NCBI GenBank assembly: GCA_030374805.1
Contig: JARGSG010000254.1
Span: 124,001 to 188,000, forward strand
DNA: 64,000 nt
Direction: 5' to 3'
Source of the DNA: Gracilaria gracilis
Taxonomy: Eukaryota; Rhodophyta; Florideophyceae; Gracilariales; Gracilariaceae
The notes beneath the pieces were generated by a model. The model made no database searches. It was not told the DNA's origin and saw nothing but the letters and a program-made list of their open reading frames with translations. Numbering within the stretch: position 1 is the stretch's first letter; every line of letters begins with the position of its first letter. Position numbers and translations under genes: made by a program. Shown here piece by piece: positions 1 through 12,470 of this stretch.

Positions 1-600
1 GATTGCGTGACGACGTAGGCTACACGCTGAATACTATTAACCGTGTAGAGCCTCTTCAGCACAATTCTAAAGAATGCAATGCCTGCTATGCATGGAATAC
101 CAGCTCCTATTCATTGCTCAAACTTCGACCAACGCAACAATCTGAATCTGCGACGTAGCCCAATGAAGCTGCGTCATGACAGGACCCCAGGACTCGTGAG
201 CAGCTCGCGAATGCGTTCCAATAACGCGCCATAAAAAACGAGCAACTAACAGAGAAAGAGTTTACTCCAGCCAATTTCAGCCCTTTGGCGTACTGCTCCT
301 GACCAACAAAGACGCCAAACTGGCGCATCAAACTACGCTGGTTTGAAGGATTGTCATTGCGTTAAAGTCTCTGCGTTCGACCGTACTTTGTCCCCACCAA
401 CCGCAGCCGTTCGCGACCCAACCTCACCACTCTCCACGTTGAAACACTCCTGTACTGAAACCCCACCATTCCGGTTACAACACACCTTTCCAATGCATCG
501 CTACACAAACCCCTGCACGTAGCGTCCAATAAGCTTACAAACCACGATAAAGAGGCGACGCCTACTTCACAATCTAAAGGCGTCGTTTTGGAGCATACAT
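1..600. other. Left edge, no gene recognised
   Basis: Only short open frames without recognisable motifs are seen here. The last part may hold the 5' terminal region of the hAT element that follows, but I could not identify a terminal inverted repeat or an 8-bp target duplication. Confidence 0.4.
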
Positions 601-3024
601 TTGTCCATGTCTACCAACAACATCTCCGCAGCGCATCAGTCGCAATCTTCGACCTCTAGAAAATTCGGAAGGAAGCGCAGTTGGTGGCCAACCGAGTGCT
701 TCTCGCTCCAGGAAGATAATGATACCATACCTCCGAGCAAAAATTTCTACACTACTTGCGACGGCTGCGGGTGGCAAACCAAAGCCCAAACATTGAACGC
801 AACTCAGCTGGGTCATCACATTCTGCAATGCCGCTTTAGGTCTCCAGAGACATTAACCAGACTACTCAACGTACCGTCCTTTTTACGTGCGTATTGAAAA
901 CTTGGCGCTTCTTCTGAATGTTTTGAAAGCGCGCTGACACCGGCGAAGTTACGTATCGAGACATATGCTACGGCAGCTATCAAACGCTTTCCTTCTGCTG
1001 CGCCGAAATTGGAGACCAATGAGGATGCGGGAAAGGGCACCGAAAGTGAGAAAGAAATCGCGAGGAATGTTTCCAGGCTTCACGATCTACTGACACGGTT
1101 GGTTGTACACAACATGCTGCTTTTGAGCATTCTTAGTAGGGACGAGGGTCCAAACGAGCTTATTCAGATCATTAAGCTCCTGGATCCTCGATTCGAGCGG
1201 CATTTACCTACAACTGCGCGGTTGGCGGGAAAAAACATAAACGGGTACTACATGAAACAGATGAACTTGGTTAAGTCTGGGATTACGTGTGCTCTGCGTC
1301 AGACGTACGGTACACTCATTTTTGATGGCTGGACGGATGCCAATTCCGAGAGTGAGGATAATGTGCTGCTCAAAATAACCGGTGTAAAGCGCTCGAGAAC
1401 TACTTGCTTTCTGAGATCAGTGTACGCGGGATCTACCAGCTGCAATTCCATGCTTTATGCTGATATTGTTGACACCGTTTTCAAGGACTTCGGAGATATG
1501 TCACGAATTAGTGGCGTTGTTAGTGACAACAAGGCCTCCTTTGTTAAGGCGAAGGATGAAATTGTACGACGACATAACCATATCATCTCCGGACAGGACC
1601 AGAACCATGTTGCTAATCTTCTAATGCAGGAATGTAAGAGAACTGTAATTGGTATCTGATATATTGTCTACGGTATCAGGGGTAGTTAATGATCCCAGGA
1701 AGCATTCGAAGCTCTACTTCCGTTTTAAGCAGTTGAAGGACCAGTTCAACGTCAATCTCCGTAACCCCAGCTACATCACTAGCAACAGGGAGGTAGATCA
1801 GTACGGCAGGGTTCTACCAATTCAAACTGCAGTGCTGCCGATGAATATGGCAACCACTCGCTTTGCGAGCTCTGAAGGAATGCTATACTCGTTTATTAGA
1901 GGTACGCCTATTTATCAGAATCTAGTGGATTGTCCCGACTTCCAGAAGAATCTGTACGGGAACAGGAACGCCCATCGACGAGACTACTTTGAAGCAACTG
2001 TTCGTAGCAACTCAATATTTCGGAAGTGCTTGGACATCTATTACGTGTTTCGTCTGATGCGACAGTATCTGCGCATATTTGATGACGATAGCTCCGTCAT
2101 ATCGGACGTATATCCTGCAACGAGGCAGCTCGAACATGAGCTCCGATCTCTCCCATTGACGCCATATTTTACCTCAGAGCGGAACAATGAGGTCTTGACC
2201 TCCTTCTGTGGGCGACTAAAAGAAAACTCGAGAAAAATAGCGCTACTGACCCCCCTCCACTTTTTCGCAAACTTTCTTGATACTCGTAATCTGAACGAGG
2301 ACGTCACCGACTACAACGCTCATGTTTTGAAGCACATGAGAGCGTACGTTACCTCAGACGTGTTCTCGCCGACTGAAAACCGTCCTAGCTCAGGAGACGC
2401 AGATGAAGCTGTCCACCGGCTGTTCGAGAATTCAGCTTTACGAGGCTGTCCTGGAAAGCACAGGCAGATAATACCACAAGGAGGGAAGCGCTGATGGTTT
2501 TTAAGAACATTCCCGTTCTCTATTTTATGCAAGTCAAGGGGAATCCCTGGCTCAAGGACTTTGCTCTCCGCATTTTGTCGGTTAGCTTGTCCTCTTTAAG
2601 TGTAGAACAAAGCTTTAGTCTACAAGGGAGGATTCGAACTCCCTCGCGAAACAGGCTGCATCTACTTAAGGTGGAAAAAATGAAATTCTGTGCCTTCAAT
2701 CGGGCATTGAACTCCCAGAAACAACGCTGCAATAAGAACGCATTAAGATCGGCCCATACTGCCATGGAGGAGCCGGAAGTGCCCAACGCTCCAGAGCACA
2801 CATCCCCAACACAACCAGAAATGCCGACAACGAATCTGGTAAGCAATGAAGAATTCGTGTCGTACTTCGAAATGGACCCCAACGCTGAACAAATGAATGA
2901 GTATTTCAACGATGAGGAAGCGATAACAGAAGTCATCATCGAGTCGGCGTTTTCGGATATTGAGCATGAGCACGGCGAAGCTCCACTTCCTGAACCCAAT
3001 AATATGCGCCGTCTATTCCAGTAA
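601..3024 (+). pseudogene. Decayed hAT-family transposase with BED-type zinc finger
   Basis: This is a cut-and-paste DNA transposase of the hAT superfamily, which would act in the nucleus on its own terminal repeats. The first about 100 codons carry a BED-like zinc finger (CDGCGW, then H-H-x3-C). The catalytic core follows, with FDGWTDANSE near 1,322 and GVVSDNKASFVKA near 1,513, the first and second acidic positions in typical hAT context. The last part (about 2,550-2,700) has the hAT dimerisation signature, with SSLSVEQSFS and a run of conserved hydrophobics. The frame is broken: a TGA lies in frame at 895-897, the frame changes near 1,650, and it changes back near 2,480. The acidic C-terminal tail after 2,760 is poorly conserved in the family. 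Terminal repeats were not found. I am confident of the family and that this copy is inactive. Confidence 0.85.
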
Positions 3025-4999
3025 TTAACTTTTAAAAGTGTCTTGTTCGTTTGGTTTGGTTCTCGGGATGTACGGAGGTCCGTACTGGGACTTCAGAACA
3101 TGAACAAACCGTCTTGGATCTAGAGAAAATTGAGGGAGGCAGAGGCTGGTAATGACTCATTTTGATGATGGAAATGTATCTTGCTGCGAAGGATCATGGC
3201 CGAGTTTATGTTGCTCAGACGGGACATGCTCGTTTGTTGTGGTTGCAGGGGCTGGCGGGCTTTCTGGGTCAATGTCTGGCGTGAGATACCCATATCATGA
3301 GGTGAGAGCCCTGCGTAGCCACTGGCGATGGACTTTTCCAACGCGGAACGGTGTCATGCAGCATGGAAACAGGGTAAAACAGGAGGAAGGGAACGCAGTA
3401 GAAAGTGAAGTATGGTGGTGGACAGGGGATTCGCTGCTCGGGTTATGTGACGGCGTGAGAATAGGGTTTACAGATGCAGTCAGTCATAGTTGGGAGGCAC
3501 AGAGTGGCATCCTGAATAGATAGAAGAGAGCTGGATTGAACTCTTGAGGGGTAATATAAGTAGAAGATAGGGGGTTCAAACAGGCAGTGTGCCCCCACGA
3601 ACAACTGAGCCAACGCTACTTTTGCTTCTCTTTGCGACACAAATGAGGACAGTCTTTCCGGCACAGAAGACAGCAATGGTTTCACATTAAAATTCCTAGA
3701 CACTCTTCTCCTAAATTCGCAGTAACCCACTAGAACCTTAACTTGCTAGAAAACAGCTTCATATCCCGAGTTAAACCGTAGACAAAAGAAAATCGGATAG
3801 TTGTGACTTCATCCACGTTCCTCTGAAAACGTCCGTACACGAAGATGATGCAGACGAAACGAACTCCATGTAACTGCCACCGCTCTTTTACTGCAAACCT
3901 GCATTTCTGGAGACGTTCGTAGATTCGCTAATGTACTCTAAGAGGGGCTTTTCGACATGACCAGGGACATTACATGGCTTCGTAGCATACTTCAAAGATT
4001 CAGTAGTTGAAGGCTTTGCCAGTTTTGAGGTTGTCAGTTTGAAGAGCACATAAGCATATAAAAATTTATAAAGAATCTACCTCACGTTCGACAAGCAGCC
4101 TCCGGGATTGTGACACGATGGTGAAAGCGTTTCACGTCCGCACTTGCAAAGATTATTTGTTACAAAGCCGGGACGATATAAAGGGCTATTATGCGGAACG
4201 ATAGTGTTACTGGTGTAGAGAAGTCGCGTTCTGCCTTGCGGAGGACGTTTGCTAGTTGCATCATGCTTTGAGTCCATTTTGTCACTCTTTGTAGTAAAAT
4301 CGTGAAGATACCTAAAGTAGATCCAGTGGACGCAATGTGGAGGAGTCAAGGCAAAAGTTGGAAAGAGATAAATCGTCTATAAAAGTGTGAGAACTTGGAT
4401 TTCGGCCTGTCGTGCTAGAGGTTATGGTCGATGTTGTGCAACTCGTTGACCAAAGTCCATTAGCTATACGGCAAGGATATCACGAACATCGAAATTGTGA
4501 GCAACACTGTTGTGCAGTTGTTTGGCTGGAACTCCCTCCAAGGTGTTGCTTTGTCATACAAAGAGCTGCTTCTCGATTGGTGTGAAGACTAGTTTTGCAT
4601 AAGTATGGTGGACTCTGTATATGCATATTATGTATGGTGAAAAGTAAAACGTCACGCTTTTTGCTTTTCTCCAGGGGATGATTTAGGGGATGATTAGGGG
4701 TGATTAGGGTTGTTGCAACTATAGTGTGGGGGATGATGGCGGGAATTGTACTGGATTAACGCGATTAGGGCATGTATTTTACCAACCATGTGTTTTTAGA
4801 TTCTAGTGGACTAAGCCGATTCAAAATCCATGCGTAAAATCCCCATTCTTCAAAAACTCCATTCTTCATCTTGCATTGCTAGATGCCCGTCCTATATAGA
4901 AAAGTGGCACATCAATTGCAAGAGTGACATCCGACATCCAGACGCATCCAAACGCATCCAAACGCTCTGTAGCAAGTGTCATTTTAGCCCCCATTATAG
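3025..4999. other. No gene recognised
   Basis: Short open frames on both strands show no motif. Around 4,675-4,715 there are a few GATTAGGGG-like units that loosely resemble telomeric repeats but are too few and irregular to call. Confidence 0.4.
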
Positions 5000-5526
5000 C
5001 ATGTGGACTATTTCAAAATCCAGCCACTTTTTTGGGATTTTAGAATCAGATTCTCGGATTCACGATTCTCGGATTTTAATGTTTCTCTGACTTTTACTCT
5101 ACATATTATCGCTCGCTCGGATGCGCTGTTTTCCAGAGCCTCTTTGCGCCCCATTTTCGATATTGCTCTGTGGTTGTCTTAATCACACCAGTAAATCGTA
5201 GTCCGTGATTAGGTAATGAAGTTGCCATTGTAACTGAGGAAAAGGCACAGTCAGCACATACCACATGTGGACTATTTCAAAATCCAGCCACTTTTTTGGG
5301 ATTTTAGAATCAGATTCTCGGATTCACGATTCTCGGATTTTAATGTTTCTCTGACTTTTACTCTACATTTTATCGCTCGCTCGGATGCGCTGTTTTCCAG
5401 AGCCTCTTTGCGCCCCATTTTCGATATTGCTCTGTGGTTGTCTTAATCACACCAGTAAATCGTAGTCCGTGATTAAGTAATGAAGTTGCCATTGTAACTG
5501 AGGAAAAGGCACAGTCAGCACATACC
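5000..5526. repeat. Tandem duplication of a 264-bp unit
   Basis: The sequence from 5,000 (CATGTGGACTATTTC...) to 5,263 recurs from 5,264 to about 5,526. I count two differences between the copies (near 5,107 and 5,214 in the first). Such high identity points to a recent tandem duplication. No coding potential was seen in the unit. Confidence 0.95.
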
Positions 5527-5781
5527 AGGCGATTAGAATTAATCCATGGCTCTGTTAAAGCTAAAAGAATTGCTGTACCATGGGGATGATTTTGTTCATA
5601 TCTTTTTTTCACAGTTTCGACAGAGGAAAAAACGAGTTATAATCCATGAAGAATTCCACTCACGCCACAGCAGACAGTTTTGATTTCACATCCATTCTCA
5701 AACTTGCGATCTTTAGCCACACAATACGGTAGTACTTTCTGAATCAAATCGCCACCAAGGCCATACCAACGAGACATACTT

Positions 5782-6152
5782 CGTCTGTGTTCTCGGAAAT
5801 GGAATTTCACATTCAAAAATGCTAGTTTTGGTGACCGATTATCTGGTGACTTTTTCCAATTTTTTTTGCGATATTTGTGTATGATATGAAGAAATACGTA
5901 TTCGGTGTGCTAGTTTGACATTCTAAATTTGGAGTCCGGGAAATTCGCCAGTTCCATAATTTCAAATATGCTAGTTATGGAACTGGCGAATTTCCCGGAC
6001 TCCAAATTTAGAATGTCAAACTAGCACACCGAATACGTATTTCTTCATATCATACACAAATATCGCAAAAAAAATTGGAAAAAGTCACCAGATAATCGGT
6101 CACCAAAACTAGCATTTTTGAATGTGAAATTCCATTTCCGAGAACACAGACG
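5782..6152. mobile_element. Palindromic MITE sharing termini with the 18-kb element
   Basis: A 371-bp sequence forms an almost perfect palindrome: two arms of about 178 bp around a short centre near 5,960-5,975. The outer ends read CGTCTGTGTTCTCGGAA and its reverse complement. This matches the ends of the 18.2-kb element (CGTCGGTGTTCTCGGAA) at all but one position. The arms repeat the motif AACTAGCA or TGCTAGTT five times, the same subterminal motif as in the large element. There is no coding capacity. It is best read as a non-autonomous foldback element mobilised by the Plavaka-type transposase encoded at 39-42 kb. A CG dinucleotide at both edges could be a 2-bp target duplication or part of the repeat. 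Confidence 0.88.
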
Positions 6153-7259
6153 TTCCATCTACGCACAGATTATAAGCAGTAATAACATGTCCTCACCGAT
6201 GTTGATTAAAAGTCTGCACCAATTCACTTACATGTGACCAACGATGGTCGCAACTGTCCGTCACAGTGTATTTGCTGAACTTGATACAAGATGTTAGTAC
6301 TTCGAGTATCTTCCGAGACATGTTCTTCTCAAATTGAAGTAGTGCCATATACTTTGACGCAGATTACTTAACTCAAAAAGACCTCCGACCCGTGAACTCA
6401 AAGCGTGACATCAATATGAGAATTCCAAACAACTTCAGTATCTTCCCGCCTGTTGCAACTGGGTGGTTTAGATGTTCTAGCTTAGTGTTTGTCGAAGACA
6501 CTATAGAATTTAGTTGTTCCTGCGGAAACATTCACATAAAGAATCGTACGGGCGCATAAATTACAGACTCTGGTTTTGAAGAATCCTATCTCCAGTTGGA
6601 CCAATCACATACCGTGTCCCGATGCGCCATGGAACCGTTGAGCGGAGCATAACGTCTTGACTGGTCCAGAAACGGTTATGCACCGTGGTGCTCGCCCCTT
6701 TTAGTTATGCGGTACTGATGTCGGTATTGGCGAGAACAAGGTCGGTCATCGGGTTTGGAGAGATATTGACGGCTGCTTCCTGCGTTACGTCAACTTGTTC
6801 TCCTTGAGTGGGTTCTCGAACTTTCACGTTGACAACTTTGATCATGCATCTCCTCACACGGATTTGAATTTGCCAGTTGACGAGAACAAATGCTTGACGT
6901 CGGCCAGCTCCCAAGACAGTCGTCATACCTTCACAGACCCTCTCCAAGCAGCTAAATACCCCAGATTGCCTCAACTTGTATTAACACACACACGGCGTGT
7001 AATGATTGCCGAATGGATGATAAAAGATACCATATCCAATGGCGAGAAACACATGACATCCAGAGCAGTGAAACAGTTCACGCCGTATTTTTGTGGATCG
7101 TACGCAGTGAACGTATAGCGCGCTGGTAGATACTGGAAGAAAAGAAATAGCATTGTTATCGGTCATGACCGCACCTAAAAGGCGGGCATTATTTCCTTTG
7201 TTAAACACACACACAAAAGCCGGAATAAAACGATATTACTGAAAGGCAAAAGGGCGTGG
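6153..7259. other. No gene recognised
   Basis: An open frame at 6,795-7,118 on the plus strand has no motif, and its codon use is not convincing. No repeat was noticed. Confidence 0.35.
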
Positions 7260-7960
7260 GCGACGATTGACGCCATGGATCGCGACTCTACAAACAGATC
7301 TTTTGGATGAGATCAATTGCAGGCGAAAGATAGGTGTCAAGGTATAGATGCGATTGCTGAAACTCTTTGCCCTTCATCGCATTACATCAAGCACCGATAG
7401 AGCATACTATCACCACATGATGTACCCCCGCAGTGACTCTTCGATCAAGGAACACATGCTCACCCGCTGGGTGCAATCGTTCATGAAACAAAATATATTG
7501 TGAGCCGGTCACAATGTAGGGAACTTATGGTCTCTACGGCAAAGCAAAAGCAGATCGAGAGGGAAGTGGCGTTTCTTCTGGGCCAGTTGGCCAGAGATTT
7601 TTGTTCAAATGCTTTTAGTGAAGAAGATGTCTTCAATGCTGATGAGACACACTTCCACATGAACATGGATAACTATAAAAGTTTCGCGCTTGTCGGTGAT
7701 GGATACCTCCGGTACGCATATGCGCTTTCAGGAGACGGTGGCATGCCGATGATGGTATTGATCACTGGAGTACCGGACGCTGCTTTGGAGACGCCGATAA
7801 TGATTTTCAACCATGTTGATAAGAATTACGCGATACGAGGTCTCCTAGATGACGTTGCCGCCCTTGTGTATCGCACTGGCCCGAAAGACTGGATGAACAA
7901 ACGTGTTTTTTGGATTGAGTGGGGGAGAGAAGGGTCTGTATTCCGCTCACTAATGTGAGA
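7260..7960 (+). pseudogene. Fragment of a pogo/Fot-like DDE transposase
   Basis: The frame at 7,500-7,958 reads FNADETHF (first catalytic Asp), then LETPIMIF, YPIRG-like YAIRG and a GPKDWMN block. This spacing is typical of DDE_1 (pogo/Fot1/Jerky) transposases that are common in oomycetes and some algae. The weaker stretch TRWVQSF near 7,465 suggests the coding region began further upstream in another frame. The second and third catalytic acidic residues lie beyond the break, because the sequence switches near 7,960-7,990 to a fragment related to the companion gene of the Plavaka element. This is a 5' fragment of a dead transposon. Confidence 0.75.
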
Positions 7961-7989
7961 AAATGCGTTCTGTAACAGCGTTTGAACAC

Positions 7990-8540
7990 AGGTATTTAGG
8001 GAGTTCATTGGATATGAGGTTGAGGTTGAGGACAGAGAAGGAGGCACGGTTATGGATGGTACAATTATGATATTGGCTGGAATGGATGCTTGGGTTTTAA
8101 CTGTTGTCAGCCTTCTAAGTGCCCAATCCACGAGAGGTGGACAGCGATAGAAGCAGTTTACGAAAATGTATGCTGATATGTTAACGTTCTGTTTGCAATC
8201 ATTGCTGGAGGATGTGAAGAAACATGTTCAAAGGAATCACTCAAATGAATTTGTCAACTACGGAACTACAGAAGAAAATTGGACTGGGGCTATAGGGAAT
8301 GATACGAGAGAGGCCACCATAGGTTCCCGGATGCCTTCCAATGGAAAGTTGTACCTTGCTGTCAGGGAGCAGTACTTTCTTGAGAATGTGAAAGAAAGGT
8401 TGGGATCCATCAGAGATTGTTATATTGGTGAATGCAAGGAGGACGACCTAGATTTCGAAGATATGGATATGGGTTGCATTCAAAATTCTAGCGGGTTGCG
8501 AGGGGATACAGAAGGAAGGACTAGTGTGCAACAAGGGTGA
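7990..8540 (+). pseudogene. Fragment of the Plavaka companion gene
   Basis: The translation matches the 3' part of the companion gene at 38,380-38,895. GYEVEVEDREGGTVMDGT pairs with GYAVETKCNGENHYVDGT. Further on, the blocks around KLYLAVREQYF and RDCYIGECK pair with KVYLAMREEYF and LDCYIAACR. It ends about 15 bp from the end of the convergent transposase remnant, the same arrangement as in the large element. Only the last third or so remains, and it has stops and a frame change. The function of the family is unknown. The shared position next to the transposase in both copies suggests it is part of the transposition module. Confidence 0.75.
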
Positions 8541-8554
8541 GTGGGGAAACAAGT

Positions 8555-11500
8555 TTACTGCGACACAGGGTCTTCGGGTTCTAATGGGTTGTCAAGTGGC
8601 TCAGGGTGGAATCTGTTGATATAGAAACGATGTTGAAACCACTCCAGTGTGGAAGAAAATGTAGAAGCTGTGTGGTTCGAGCGTACTACATATACAGTTC
8701 GTTGAATTGCTGACGCTGGTACCATTCCGTACCACGGAGTGAGGTGTTCTGAGCTGCTCACCCGCCAACGTGATGGGAATGGTATTGTGTGATCCCCTTC
8801 ATCACTATTTGCCCATCGTAAACATATGCATTGCAGTGTGTTATCGATAGCGGTAGTAGGTCCCAGAAACTCAAAGTATCGAACGAATGCGAGTTTTACG
8901 GCTTCCAGTTGAAAATGCAGAGAGGAAACCCGAACCAGAGCTGCAATCTGAGCAACCATGTTGCAGAGTGTTCTCCTCTGACCAATATGGTAGAGAACTT
9001 TGGTTTTCTGCTAGGTCTGAATGCCGGAGATGCAAAAATACGTTGCGTTACAGGGCATTTGTTCCTTCGTAGAGTGATAGAGTTTGTTGCGGTTACGTAA
9101 TCTGAGAGAGTTGGAAGCACACCACCTCGTACAAGTGCCGAGTTCACCAATGTTATTTGAATTCGTGGAGGAATGGTGGGGATAGAGGTGGCCTGCAATG
9201 CATCTTGAAGCAGACAAATGAAGGAGGAAGACCCTGCTCGCCTATTTGCTTGACTATGGATAGGGTGTCGCGGTCCGCAATATCGTGTTCCAAACCCGAT
9301 ATTACCTCGGAGCGCAAAGATGTTTTTGTGACACAATTTTGATGAGAGCTCATTGTTGTAGAACAACCCCTTGTCTTGAAACGCGAAAGTGTTATGGGTG
9401 AGGAAGGTGTGATGCAGGTCTGGTGTTGATGGGTTTCGCTGTTCTATTGTTTTCGGATGTTTTCATGCTCGATAGAGCGAATTGTCTGCTCCACGGCGGC
9501 TCTTCTCAAAGATTTTCGATAGTGTCTTTTAAACAAAAGGTGGACGTGTTCGTATATACCAGCATCATAGTTATGGATACTTCCTAGTCGTCGTATATCA
9601 TCGACAATGTGATCAAGCAGGTGAGACTTCAGTGTTCCAAGCTTTGAGGGATGGAATTCTGCCAACGTGGTTGTCGCAGATTCCTTGAACTTACAAATTT
9701 GTTTGTGAGGATTTGAAAGCAAGGCTTCACTCCAGTACGGATCTCGATTGTACTTGAATATGGATGCAACGAGGTCAGAATACTGAGTGAAAATGGATGT
9801 GATGGGGGCGCTTTCGTGTTCCCCGCAACATGTCTCGAGAAAGGCTCCGATGAATAAGAAAACCATGTCAAGAGCTTTCTATTTTTTTGCCTCCAGCATA
9901 CCACAAAGACCATCTTTGGTGAAAATACCGTTTAGAGACATGCCCTTCTCCTGAGATGAAATGTCAATGTGCAGACCTCTTGCTGGAAAATCCCTTTCAA
10001 TCGCGGCCAGTATACAGTTTGCATGATTTAGAACTTGTGTTTTAATTCTTCGGAAAGAACTTGGGCCGGAGGCTCTTTTTGAGGTCCGTAGTTCTTGTGA
10101 TTGTAATCTTTCAATGGCTGCCGTTTTGATCAGTTTTGAGATTCCGAGATGTAGATTGTGTAGAGGCTGGGAAGAAAAAATGCTATACGGCGTCAGTGTT
10201 CGGACCAAAGGAATAAAGAGGGTTGATTCGAAGAATGAGAGAATGAGCGAAATGGAGTTCGAGCGCATGAGCGTTTCGGCTTGGGCTCTATGATCTCGTG
10301 CCAGACGAGGACTTCGTTCCATTTCGTCCTTCTCGGTCTCTTCATGATGGCGGCATAAATTTACCTCAGACTCTTGGTTTGGTGCTGCATGCGGGACTGG
10401 AACGATGTAGGTGCATTACTAGATAGCCTCGAGCGTGGTATTTTGCATATGTGACAGAGACGTTCTGTTCTCGTTCCGTGAGAGATGAATCCTTTGCTTC
10501 AGATATATCTGCACAGTAGCTGGCCAGAACTGGGTGACATACGCGGGGGAATCCATCCTTTCCACTATATGCAATTCCATTTATAGAGAGGCTTCGAACG
10601 TGTTCGAGAATATGACGCAGGGAATCTTAAAGTATCTTCATTCTGGATTTTGGAAGGGCAGCACTAGAACGAAAAGGCATTGTGTCTGTAGAAGAACAAG
10701 ATACGTCTTCCAGGGTAGTAGGGAAGTATGCGAACACTGTGAGGTCTTCGTGTATGCACTTGCGGCTTAGTTCGTCGGAGAAGTTTAGAAGTATGATGTG
10801 AACTGGAAAGGTAGTCACCGATGTTTGCTGTAGAGTGGTGGAAGATTTATCGGCGTACACCTGCATAAGACTTGCAAAGGATTCACTGAGACTTATTTCT
10901 CGAGTGTGCCAAGCAATTCTAGTATCCAAAACCCCATGACCTATCCCTTAAGCTTTGAGGTAGCGTCTCTTGCGAGAGTTGCCGACATGGGATGAGATAT
11001 TGTCGTCGTGTTGAGATGGAAGAACGTGTTTTGGTTGCTAGCCAACTGCAACTGTTTGGAAAGGGTTTCAATAGGGTCTCTGGTGTACAGAGTGGCGCTG
11101 AACTTACATCCTTCCGATGAGATAGTTATGCGTTGAAAACTATCATCAGAGACGTATCGCTTGAAGATGTCATTCTTCAGCTCGGTGCACGGCTTTGCGC
11201 CTGTGATTGTCTCATTGAATCGCTGTTGAGAGAAGCGGGGGTTGCGAAGGAGACCAATGAGCTCATCGATTTCGCGATGTCCAAGCGCAGAAGCAACAGA
11301 GGCCAGACAGACAGTGAGATAATCCATGTGTAGAGCACCGACTCACTCTTCTGACGGCGGGGGCTCAGAATCATCACGAACTCCTGCTTGACAGGGTCTC
11401 GAGGAAGGGAAAGGAGAGTTCGGAATAGGGTCTGTTGCTGGCAGAAGCTCTACTACATTGTAAGGCTCCGTGACTGTTTCAAATATTTCCAGTGTTCCCA

Positions 11501-11687
11501 AAGAGGCCCGTTTCTGAGGTGGCATTGAAGTCTTCAGACGCTTGCTTCCCCGAATGCTATGCTCTCCATACTCCTTGGGAACGGCGTTCTGGCTGTGCGG
11601 GGAGTGGTTCACTTGTTGTTGAAGTGACAACACTCCCCGTGTGACAAACGGACAGCCGCGCTTCCAATGTCTACAATAGTAGACCAT
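8555..11687 (-). pseudogene. Decayed Plavaka-type transposase, copy 1
   Basis: Minus-strand frames across this span are related piece by piece to the intact transposase at 39,037-42,231. The start is set by analogy at MVYYCRH, a C2H2/C2HC zinc-finger start like MPNCCF in the intact copy. Later blocks include YADKSSTTLQ (first catalytic Asp), the EPLHN-like SQPLHNLHLGISK, and HIVDDIRRLG followed by YEHVHLLFKRHY. Several frame changes and stops are present, and a stretch around 10,320-10,620 is poorly readable. Together with the companion fragment at 7,990-8,540 and the leader at 11,820-12,470 this makes an old, separate insertion. The family call is strong and the copy is not functional. Confidence 0.88.
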
Positions 11688-11819
11688 GGCGCAGAAGATG
11701 GAGCGTGGGGAATGGGAACAGATGAAGTGAGAAAGGAAGAAGAAAGAAGACAAGGAAGAGGAAGTCCAGACGGTAAGACAGGGAACACGATGGTGAGGAA
11801 GGCGATGAACGCGAAGTAG

Positions 11820-12470
11820 ATTTTAGTTTAAATCACATGCTTTTGCTTTAAAAAGAATGAACGGGGAACGCAAGTTTGTGTACGTACAAAGAGTGTACGG
11901 ACTTGCACGCGGTGCACAGCAGCTTTAATCTGTGATCAGATATTTTCGATGTGGACACCTCTCCGATCTCTGTGGAAGGCGCTTGCAACCTCATACCCGC
12001 TACCGCCATAGTCGCATCGATCGCCACCATTATCGTTGCCGCAACCACCATCGCCGCCCTCAGTGCCATCGTCGAAGCTACCGCTAATGTAATCGCCACC
12101 GTCGCCGCGATAGCCACCACAATCGTCACCGCCAGCGCCATCGTCACCATCACCACCATCGCCATCGTCACAGCCATCGTCGCCTTCACCGACGTCGCCA
12201 CCGCCATCGTCACCGCCATCGTTACCGCTATCTTCGCAGCTATCTTCGCCTCCACCGGCGGCGCCATTGTTGGCGCTATCTTCGCCACCATCGCCGCCTT
12301 AACCGCCATCGTTGCCCTTACCGCCATCGCTACCGTCGCCGCCAACGCTATCGCCACCGTCGCCGCACCCGCCATTGTCACCGCCACCGCTATCATCGCC
12401 CCCACAATTATCTTTGCCGTCACCGCCATCTTCACTGCCATCTTCAACTTTCAAACGCGAAGTCGCGGCC
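11820..12470. repeat. Degenerate GCC/ACC/ATC triplet tract upstream of transposase copy 1
   Basis: From about 11,990 to 12,450 the sequence is a long run of imperfect GCCATC, GTCACC and GCCACC triplets. Both strands are open here because of the composition (Ala/Thr/Val/Ile on one strand, Ala/Met/Val/Thr on the other), so neither frame should be read as a protein. The segment 11,820-11,960 just before it is related to 22,435-22,590 upstream of copy 3, where a triplet-rich tract also follows. The tract therefore belongs to the leader or promoter side of this Plavaka subfamily. Confidence 0.75.

Noticed and set aside
2628-2650. tRNA-like word GGATTCGAACTCC
   Set aside because: It lies inside the conserved C-terminal coding part of the hAT transposase, and no acceptor or anticodon stem can be formed around it.
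4675-4715. Interstitial telomere repeat (GATTAGGGG units)
   Set aside because: Only three or four irregular units, too few and too varied.
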